Shown: in pieces, positions 1 to 6,505 of the stretch
How positions within the stretch are numbered: the stretch's first letter is position 1
Layout of the letters: the number at the start of each line of letters is the position of its first letter
Source: CAZCBD01 sp964496755
Lineage (GTDB): Bacteria > Bacteroidota > Ignavibacteria > Ignavibacteriales > Melioribacteraceae
Direction: 5' to 3'
Length of the DNA stretch: 11,742 bases
Assembly (NCBI GenBank): GCA_964496755.1
Contig: CAZCBD010000078.1
Coordinates: forward strand, 1-11,742
The notes under the pieces: generated by a model
The model's input: the letters and a program-made list of their open reading frames with translations, nothing else
What the model was told of the DNA's origin: nothing
Databases searched by the model: none
Position numbers and translations under genes: made by a program

Positions 1-207
1 ATAACGCCCAACTATAACTTTCGTTGAAGTATCTTTGTTAATAATAAAAGCAGAATGCCAAGTAACGTCCGCCTCTGTTAAAAAAGCCAACATAGGGTCG
101 CCATTAATTTGGCTTTCGCGTACAAATGTAATCCAACAATCAATATTAAATTCCTGAAGTAAGCCTTTAGCTTGTTCAACTTTTTCTTTTATAATTTTAT
201 TAGACAT
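1..207 (-). CDS. M24 family (Xaa-Pro) metallopeptidase, N-terminal fragment cut by window edge
   Basis: Only the first 69 residues are present; the frame is still open at base 1. They read as the creatinase/prolidase-type N-terminal domain that precedes the pita-bread catalytic domain of family M24: an amphipathic start (MSNKIIKEKVEQAKGLL), then a strand with CWITFVRES, then NGDPMLAFL and DVTWHSAFI, followed by the strand TKVIVGRY. The metal ligands would lie outside the window, so activity cannot be judged. The start is ATG with GGAG upstream, 30 nt after the POT transporter stop, so it is the last visible gene of the operon. No signal peptide is seen, which suggests a cytosolic enzyme acting on imported Xaa-Pro peptides. 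It is clearly different from the other M24 enzyme at 5108-6493, so the operon carries two. The family call is from pattern recognition; prolidase versus aminopeptidase P cannot be decided. Confidence 0.72.
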   Translation of the reverse strand, partial: MSNKIIKEKVEQAKGLLQEFNIDCWITFVRESQINGDPMLAFLTEADVTWHSAFIINKDTSTKVIVGRY

Positions 208-237
208 TTTTTCTCCATTGTAATTAAGATTTCAAAA

Positions 238-1506
238 TTAATCGGCAAATCTTTTTAATTTTTTCATAAAAATTAATGAAAGAATTGCAGCAAAAAAAGA
301 TATTCCGGCCAACACTAAAAAGTACTCGCTATGTGCAACGTCACTGTAAAGCTTACCGAAAATACCGGCACTAAATGCTCCCAAGGCAGTTGCAACAAAC
401 CAACCGCCCATCATTAAACCTTTTACTTTTGGTGGTGCTACTTTCGAAACATATGATTGTCCCATTGGGGAAATTAAAAGTTCTGCAAGAGTAATTACCA
501 AATATGCTATAATTAACCAAGCCGGCGACATTATAGGTTGATCAAGATTTCCACCTGCCGCAGAAGCCCAAACCATTATTAACATTGAAATTCCCATCGT
601 TAAAAAACCGAGAAAGATTTTTAACGGTGTAGAGGGTTCCATACTTTTTAATCGCAATTTTGCAAATAACCACAACAACGGGGGAGTTAGCAACAAAATA
701 AAATAAGCATTAAAAGCAACATAAGTTTCCGGAGGAATTAAAGCTGCCGTTGAACGCTCAGCAAAAAGTGTTAATGCAAATCCATTCTGATAGAAGGGAA
801 CCCAAAATAGAGCGGCAATAAAAAATAGAACAATTAAAGTAACAATTCTTTCGGTAAATTCTTTTTTAGAAATCTCGGATGCCTTAATATTCTTTTCAAT
901 TTTAATTTTATTATTACGCGTTTCAATTAAATTCTTCTTTCCGATTTCAATAAATAGCAATGAAACTGCCATTCCAATTGCTGCCGCCCAAAAAGAAATG
1001 TGATAATTATTTGAAAACAGATATCCTAAAATACCCGCTGCTGTCGGGCCAATTGCTGCGCCTACATTTACACCCATATAATAGATGTTATATCCGGCAT
1101 CTCTTATTTCCGGTTTGCCGGTATAAAGATTACCAACCAAAACCGACATATTGACTTTGAATATACCTGTTCCTACTGCAATTAAAATTAAGCCGATATA
1201 AAAAAAGCCGATTGCATTTATCGATGAAATTGCAAGAAATATATAGCCCAAAGTCATCATCCAAGCACCTGCTCTAATAGTATTTACTTGCCCTATCAGC
1301 CAGTCACCAAGATAACCTCCGACAAGTGGAAATGTGTATGCGGCTAGCAAAAACACACCGTATAATGTACCCTTTGTCGAATCATCAAATCCTAAATCCT
1401 TATCCATATATAAAACATAAATTGCCGACATAATGTAAAAACCGAAACGCTCCCACATTTCAACAAAAAACAAAGACATTAATCCTTTGGGATGTTTTTT
1501 AAACAT
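238..1506 (-). CDS. POT/PTR2 family proton-dependent oligopeptide transporter, compact 12-helix form
   Basis: Inner-membrane symporter of 422 residues, expected to import di- and tripeptides with protons. Family marks are ExxERF in helix 1 (EMWERFGFY, residues 16-24), the YTFPLVGGYLGD segment (57-68), GTGIFKVNMSVLVGNLY (112-128, where many relatives have FKPN), YYMGVNVGAAIGP (142-154), and AELLISPMGQ...APPKVKGLMMGGWF (341-370) in helices 10-11. About twelve hydrophobic helices can be counted. The loop between the two six-helix halves (about 190-220) is short, charged and lysine-rich, so the two extra helices (HA/HB) usual in bacterial POTs seem absent, which explains the short length. AAGGAAGAG precedes the ATG, 9 nt after the reductase gene. 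In this operon the natural cargo would be Pro/Hyp-containing small peptides; that specificity is inference. Confidence 0.92.
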   Translation of the reverse strand: MFKKHPKGLMSLFFVEMWERFGFYIMSAIYVLYMDKDLGFDDSTKGTLYGVFLLAAYTFPLVGGYLGDWLIGQVNTIRAGAWMMTLGYIFLAISSINAIGFFYIGLILIAVGTGIFKVNMSVLVGNLYTGKPEIRDAGYNIYYMGVNVGAAIGPTAAGILGYLFSNNYHISFWAAAIGMAVSLLFIEIGKKNLIETRNNKIKIEKNIKASEISKKEFTERIVTLIVLFFIAALFWVPFYQNGFALTLFAERSTAALIPPETYVAFNAYFILLLTPPLLWLFAKLRLKSMEPSTPLKIFLGFLTMGISMLIMVWASAAGGNLDQPIMSPAWLIIAYLVITLAELLISPMGQSYVSKVAPPKVKGLMMGGWFVATALGAFSAGIFGKLYSDVAHSEYFLVLAGISFFAAILSLIFMKKLKRFAD

Positions 1507-1515
1507 AACTCTTCC

Positions 1516-2517
1516 TTATAATTTTAGTTTAATTCCGTAATTACTTTTTATTGCATTATTAATTGCCACATTTGCCGCTGCTAAATCCTGCACAGCTATT
1601 CCAACCGATTTAAAAAAAGTAATATCATTTTCGGAATTGCGTATTTTTAAATTTTCAAAAATAATTTCACCCAATTCAGCTTTAATATGCCTTAATTCAA
1701 TTATTCCGCTTTTCAAAGGTTGTATTATATCTCCGGCTTCGGAAAGTGCGGCCTTTCGTTGATCAACAATAATTTTTGAACGACTCACGGTTTCAGGTGG
1801 AATTTCACACATATCCGGTCTATAAGATCCAACACTGTTTATATGCACTCCGGCCTTTATTTGAGAATCGGTAAACACAGGTTTTGTTGATGAAGTGGCT
1901 GTACAAATAATATCAGCTTCTTTTAAATATCCGTCAGGAGGAAATGCAATTATTTCAATATTTGATTTTTTAATATCAAATTCTTTAAGTATTTGATTTT
2001 TTAAGTTTAAACATTTTTCTTTGTCAAGATCCGATATAAAAATCTTTTTTATATTTCTAACCTCACAAATTGCTTCGCATTGAGTTTTGCCTTGAATACC
2101 CGCACCAATAACAGCAAGAGTTTCTGCATTTTCATTTGCGAGCAAATCAGTTGCTAAGCCCGAAACGGCACCGGTACGCATTGCGGTTAAATATTCGCCG
2201 TCCAAAACTGCAACCGGAACACCGGTTATTGAATCAAACACAGTAACCAAAGCATGAATCATTGGCAGCATCTGCTTAGGATTGTTTTTATTAATAGTTA
2301 CCGATTTAATTGCCAAACTTTTTTCGTGCGGCAAATAAACCGGCATAAATAAAGCACCGGTTCCTTCGTCTTCGGTTTCAAGTCGCATTCTCAGTGGAAC
2401 TTTTGCTTCTTTTTTGAAAAGTTGAAGAAAAGCTTTTTCCATTGAATTAATTACTTCTTTCATCGATAAAGTTTTTTTTAAATCTTCTGATGAAAGAAAT
2501 AAAATTTCTTTACCCAT
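1516..2517 (-). CDS. Ornithine cyclodeaminase/mu-crystallin family; probable delta1-pyrroline-2-carboxylate reductase
   Basis: A 333-residue cytosolic NAD(P)H-dependent enzyme. The Rossmann nucleotide loop is VIGAGIQGK (136-144). Substrate-carboxylate residues of the family are visible as R45 (MRLE), K71 (AIKSV) and R114 (AMRTGA). True ornithine cyclodeaminases have a catalytic Asp in an NAVGGD motif; here the equivalent stretch is NSVGSYRPD (227-235), with Tyr in the Asp position. The GxxRPD form is typical of the ketimine reductase side of the family. The gene starts 4 nt after the trans-3-hydroxyproline dehydratase stop, and its Shine-Dalgarno AAGGTGA contains that stop codon, suggesting translational coupling. 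Bacterial members paired with this dehydratase are known to reduce pyrroline-2-carboxylate to L-proline, which is the most likely role. Alternatives are another ketimine reductase or an alanine-dehydrogenase-like activity. Confidence 0.85.
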   Translation of the reverse strand: MGKEILFLSSEDLKKTLSMKEVINSMEKAFLQLFKKEAKVPLRMRLETEDEGTGALFMPVYLPHEKSLAIKSVTINKNNPKQMLPMIHALVTVFDSITGVPVAVLDGEYLTAMRTGAVSGLATDLLANENAETLAVIGAGIQGKTQCEAICEVRNIKKIFISDLDKEKCLNLKNQILKEFDIKKSNIEIIAFPPDGYLKEADIICTATSSTKPVFTDSQIKAGVHINSVGSYRPDMCEIPPETVSRSKIIVDQRKAALSEAGDIIQPLKSGIIELRHIKAELGEIIFENLKIRNSENDITFFKSVGIAVQDLAAANVAINNAIKSNYGIKLKL

Positions 2518-2521
2518 ATCT

Positions 2522-3577
2522 TCACCTTAAAATAAATCCATCTTTTAACGGATCGCACGGATCTATCGTAAATTCACTTTTACCGCTAATCCAAGCGTTT
2601 CCTTCCACTTGAGGAATTATGGCATCGTAACCGCCAAAAGTAGTTTTTTTGTAAACCGTTCCCTTAAATTTTGAACCCAAAATACTTTCAATTATCATCG
2701 ATTCGCCTAAATTTAACCCGTCTTTAAAATGATGTAATGCCATTCGAGCCGAAACACCGGTTCCTGTAGGACTTCTATCCACTTCACCCTCGGCAAAAAC
2801 ACAAACATTTCTACTATCGGCATTATCATTTAGTGCATCGCCAATAAAAATCGTCCCATATAAAAACGAAAGATCTTTTTCGAAAGGATGTTTTATTTCA
2901 AAATTATTCATTACTGCTTGTTTAATAGCCATTCCTTTTTCAATTAAATTCCGATAATCTTCCGGAACCATTTTCACTCCAACTTCCTCAGCCTTAACAA
3001 AAGCATAAAAAGCACCACCGAAAGCTACGTCAAAATTTACATTTCCAATTCCCGGCACTTCAACTTTCTTATCCTGCATTAAAACAAACGAAGGCACATT
3101 GTGAAAGTAAACATCTTTAACGTGCCCGTTTTCACAGCACGCATACGCAGTAACCAACCCGGCAGGCGAATCAATTTTAACTGTTGTTTCCGGTGCTGTT
3201 ATTTGTAGCATACCGGTTTCCAACACTACTTTGGTTATTGCAATAATTGCATGGCCACACATTGTACTGTAACCTTCGTTGTGAAGAAAGATAACGGAAA
3301 AATCCGCTTCGTTGGTAACAGGAGGCATAATAATACAGCCATACTGATCAGCGTGACCCCGAGGTTCCCACATTAAAGCTGTTCGTAAATAATCATAATT
3401 TGTTTTCATATCTTTTCTTCGTTCCAAAACCGTTTTACCTTTGAGTTCGGGCAAGCCGCTTGTAATAATTCGTAACGGTTCTCCTCCGGTATGTGCATCA
3501 ATAGCGGTAATTACATTCCATGTTTCCGGAGGCATCCAATTTTGCATTTGTTTTAACTTAGAATAAAATTCGGCCAT
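2522..3577 (-). CDS. Proline racemase family; probable trans-3-hydroxy-L-proline dehydratase
   Basis: A 351-residue cytosolic, cofactor-independent enzyme of the proline racemase superfamily. The N-terminal half carries DAHTGGEPLRI (27-37) and the first catalytic motif MCGHA with Cys107. The second motif is DRSPTGTGVSARMAL (267-281), in which Thr271 stands where racemases and 4-hydroxyproline 2-epimerases have a second Cys. This Cys/Thr pair defines trans-3-hydroxy-L-proline dehydratases, including human L3HYPDH; they remove water to give delta1-pyrroline-2-carboxylate. Length fits the family. The start is ATG with GAAGGA upstream, 21 nt after the M64 peptidase gene. The next gene encodes the matching pyrroline-2-carboxylate reductase candidate, 4 nt away, which strongly supports the reaction. 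3-Hydroxyproline is a minor collagen residue, so the gene fits the rest of the operon. Biochemical activity is inferred from the active-site pair. Confidence 0.9.
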   Translation of the reverse strand: MAEFYSKLKQMQNWMPPETWNVITAIDAHTGGEPLRIITSGLPELKGKTVLERRKDMKTNYDYLRTALMWEPRGHADQYGCIIMPPVTNEADFSVIFLHNEGYSTMCGHAIIAITKVVLETGMLQITAPETTVKIDSPAGLVTAYACCENGHVKDVYFHNVPSFVLMQDKKVEVPGIGNVNFDVAFGGAFYAFVKAEEVGVKMVPEDYRNLIEKGMAIKQAVMNNFEIKHPFEKDLSFLYGTIFIGDALNDNADSRNVCVFAEGEVDRSPTGTGVSARMALHHFKDGLNLGESMIIESILGSKFKGTVYKKTTFGGYDAIIPQVEGNAWISGKSEFTIDPCDPLKDGFILR

Positions 3578-3598
3578 TTTTTTCCTTCAACTTAGTTT

Positions 3599-5077
3599 TT
3601 ATTTTGCATAATAATTAATCATTCTGATAATAGCTTTTTCGCTCACTGCTTTATAGCTTTTATCTTTTTTGGTAAATTTTTTCATTATTGAATTTAACGT
3701 TGGTCTATACAATCCTTTGCTCGCATAACCTGCTCCTTCAAATGCCCCCACTTTATCTTTTAACGGATGGTTGGTTAAAAAATCATCCGCTTCTTTTGCA
3801 ACTTTAGCTATCAATGCATTATACTCAGCGTTAATTTTTTTGCGTTCTGTTTCAGAGGATACCGATTTTAATTTTTGATATTTCTCATTTCTTAATTTAC
3901 CAACAGCTTGTTCCAAGCTATCAAATTTTTCTTTTCCCCATTCAGTTGGAATTTGAATATTTTCGGAAACGGATTCTTTCCATTTCAAATTATCCGGATC
4001 TAACAAAGCGGTGATATTTGGCTCAGCCGGCTCAATGCCTTTCGGATAAAATTCATTGTATGCTACACTTGATGAATAATATTCATCGGCAAGCCCTGCA
4101 AAAGAATGTCCGAATTCATGTAGAAAAACATAATCTTCGGAATATTCGCTTGCGGTAAATGTTGCATAAAAATTATAAATTCCACCACCACCGTATCTGT
4201 TTACATTACACATAATTATAATTGCATCAAACGGAACATTAGCACATATATTGTATAATTTTCTTGTGTCTTCCGTTAATAAATAACGCGGAGAATCCAT
4301 TGAATTGAATGTACAATTCAAAGCGGTGTTTACATAAATATGTTTTGTAGGCTGGTCAATTCCACTTTCTTCCGACTCCGGATAAAGGCCGTAAATATTG
4401 AACTTTTCTTTATTACTTTTATAAGGTTCCATTTCAAAAAAGATTTTTACAAATTTGTTTAAGTCCGAACTAAATTTTTCAGAATCCTTTTTCGAATAGC
4501 CTTCACCTACAATCACTAAATCAACCTTATGTTGCGAAGAACCGTTTTTTATCACATTAATTACCTTTGCTTTTTCTGCCGGCGATTCCGATAAAATATG
4601 ATAATCGTTCGGATCTATTTTAAATTGTTGTTTAACGTGATAAACATATTGTTTATCTCTTTCTTCTAATACTAACATAACGGGACGAATTGGTTCAGGG
4701 ATAAAAACAGATTCAAGGAAAGTTCTCTTAACACCATCCAAGGCCGGTTGACTTGTACGATATTCACCGTAATAACTATCATAACCTCTGGAATAAATCA
4801 ATTTATTTTGTGTTAAATCGTAAACCTTAATTCTATTTCTTCCCATAGGAAAAGGATCAATTAAATGTTGAGGATTTCCGCTCCAAACTCCATATCGATA
4901 AATAAATTGAATACTTGTAATATCTGTTGTTGCATCTCCCGTACGACACAAATCAATTCTAAAGGTTTTGTTTTTAAAATAATTTTCAAATTGAATATTT
5001 TGACCCCAAATATTTGAAGTCTGAAATAATAAAAACAACCACAAAATCAATATTAAAGATCTTTTTTTTCTGTTCAT
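3599..5077 (-). CDS. Secreted M64-family zinc metallopeptidase
   Basis: An exported 492-residue protein. The N-terminus MNRKKRSLILILWLFLLF is a Sec signal peptide with probable cleavage near residue 25 (NIWG/Q); there is no lipobox. Residues about 28-155 form an N-terminal beta-rich domain as in M64 proteins. The catalytic domain begins near VDLVIVGEGYS (185-195) and has the zinc motif HEFGHSFAGLADEYY (320-334: H320, E321, H324, probable third ligand D331). GAFEGAGY (444-451) and RPTLNSIM (458-465) follow, the latter a likely Met-turn. Between them, about 380-435, lies a charged helical or coiled-coil stretch, longer than a simple loop needs. The start is supported by AAGGAGAT upstream. It lies 30 nt after the cytosolic M24 gene. 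Family M64 includes IgA-cleaving peptidases; here it probably supplies peptides from Pro/Hyp-rich protein, which is inferred from context alone. Confidence 0.88.
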   Translation of the reverse strand: MNRKKRSLILILWLFLLFQTSNIWGQNIQFENYFKNKTFRIDLCRTGDATTDITSIQFIYRYGVWSGNPQHLIDPFPMGRNRIKVYDLTQNKLIYSRGYDSYYGEYRTSQPALDGVKRTFLESVFIPEPIRPVMLVLEERDKQYVYHVKQQFKIDPNDYHILSESPAEKAKVINVIKNGSSQHKVDLVIVGEGYSKKDSEKFSSDLNKFVKIFFEMEPYKSNKEKFNIYGLYPESEESGIDQPTKHIYVNTALNCTFNSMDSPRYLLTEDTRKLYNICANVPFDAIIIMCNVNRYGGGGIYNFYATFTASEYSEDYVFLHEFGHSFAGLADEYYSSSVAYNEFYPKGIEPAEPNITALLDPDNLKWKESVSENIQIPTEWGKEKFDSLEQAVGKLRNEKYQKLKSVSSETERKKINAEYNALIAKVAKEADDFLTNHPLKDKVGAFEGAGYASKGLYRPTLNSIMKKFTKKDKSYKAVSEKAIIRMINYYAK

Positions 5078-5107
5078 AACAATCTCCTTAAAAATACGGA
5101 GCCGAAA

Positions 5108-6493
5108 TTATTCGGCTCGCATAGCTTCTACTAAATTGATTTCTTTGGGTACTTCTTTACCCAATAACCGATGGCCACTTTCAGTAATCAAAAAGTCTTC
5201 TTCCGACCTGCAGCCGCTGAAATCCTTAAACTTTTCAACTTCCGAGTAATTTATAAAATCCGAAAATTTATTTTCCGCCTTCCACATATTAATTAGCTCC
5301 GGGATAAAATAAATTCCGGGTTCAATTGTTAAAACAAATCCGGGTTCTAATTCCCTGCCCAATCGCAACGATTTTAGCCCGAAAAGATTTTTTTCTTTTT
5401 TTAATTGATCGGTATAACCAACATACTGTTCGCCGAAATTTTCCATATCGTGAACATCGAGTCCCATCATATGCCCTGTTCCGCAAGGAAAAAATAATGC
5501 ATGGGCACCTAAGTTTACCGCTTCTTCCAAATTTCCTTTCATTAAACCTATGTTTTTTAATCCTTCGGCAATTTTTCTGCATGCAGCAAAATGAACATCC
5601 AACATTTTAACACCCGGCGTTAATTTATTAACGGCTTCATTGTGTGCATCCAGCGCAATTTGATAAATTAATTTTTGTTGTTCAGTGAATTTTTTATCTA
5701 CCGGAAAAGTGTGAGATAAATCGCCGGCATAATGCATTGCAGTTTCCGCTCCGGCATCTATCAATAACATCTGTCCGGTTTTTAACTCATTACCATGATA
5801 ATGGTTGTGCAATGTTTGTCCATTAACGGTACAAATAATCGGAAATGAAAGAGATGCATTATTGCTTTTGGCAACTTCCATAATCTTGGCTGCAACTTCA
5901 TATTCTTTCATTCCCGGTTTTGCAAATTTCATAGCGGCAATATGCATATCTGCAGAAATAGAGACCGCTTTGTTAATTTCTTCTATTTCTTCTTTTGATT
6001 TGTAATTTCTTAGGTTTGCCACTGCTTTAATAAACGAAACGGAAACATTATTTTTAACTTCATCTATTGAAGTTTGAAATAATTTACTTATTTTTATTAA
6101 GTTATCTGCTCTGTATTGAGGCAAAATTCTTATTTTTTTAGATTTAACATTTTGAAAATAATCTTCAGCTTCTTTCCACGACAAAACTTTTTTAACTCCG
6201 ACTTTTTCCGCTTGGGTTTTAATCTTCGGATGGGTACCCATCCAAACAATCATATCCATTGTTAAATCATCCCCAATTATATATTCCGTTCCGCTATGGC
6301 AATCAATAAATGCCGCAAGGTTGGGTAAATCTAATCCGAAAAAATATAAAAACGAACTGTCTTGCCTAAAATGATACGTATTATCAGCATAATTCATGGA
6401 ACTTTCATTGTTTCCCATAAAAAATAAAATACCATCGTCAAACTGTCGGGTTATTTTTTTTCTTCTCTCGGAATAAGTTTTTAGACTAAACAT
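5108..6493 (-). CDS. M24B metallopeptidase: Xaa-Pro aminopeptidase or prolidase
   Basis: A 461-residue cytosolic dimetal peptidase that should hydrolyse bonds before proline or hydroxyproline. The N-terminal aminopeptidase-P domain is visible (SERRKKITRQF at 8-18, YHFRQDSSFLYFFGL at 40-54). The catalytic pita-bread domain starts near residue 160 and carries all five expected metal ligands: D246 (LLIDAGAE), D258 (AGDLSHTFPV), H341 (GTGHMMGLDVHD), E391 (TIEPGIYF) and E431 (GCRSEEDFLIT). There is no signal peptide or TM segment. The start ATG has TGGAG a few bases upstream; the gene begins 12 nt after hypD and ends 30 nt before the M64 peptidase. Its place directly after hypD suggests it releases free hydroxyproline from imported di- and tripeptides. 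Sequence alone does not separate aminopeptidase P from prolidase. Confidence 0.93.
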   Translation of the reverse strand: MFSLKTYSERRKKITRQFDDGILFFMGNNESSMNYADNTYHFRQDSSFLYFFGLDLPNLAAFIDCHSGTEYIIGDDLTMDMIVWMGTHPKIKTQAEKVGVKKVLSWKEAEDYFQNVKSKKIRILPQYRADNLIKISKLFQTSIDEVKNNVSVSFIKAVANLRNYKSKEEIEEINKAVSISADMHIAAMKFAKPGMKEYEVAAKIMEVAKSNNASLSFPIICTVNGQTLHNHYHGNELKTGQMLLIDAGAETAMHYAGDLSHTFPVDKKFTEQQKLIYQIALDAHNEAVNKLTPGVKMLDVHFAACRKIAEGLKNIGLMKGNLEEAVNLGAHALFFPCGTGHMMGLDVHDMENFGEQYVGYTDQLKKEKNLFGLKSLRLGRELEPGFVLTIEPGIYFIPELINMWKAENKFSDFINYSEVEKFKDFSGCRSEEDFLITESGHRLLGKEVPKEINLVEAMRAE

Positions 6494-6505
6494 TAAATCT
6501 CCATT

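Noticed and set aside
2522..3577. 4-hydroxyproline 2-epimerase or proline racemase
   Set aside because: The second catalytic Cys is Thr271, and no D-hydroxyproline oxidase genes are nearby.
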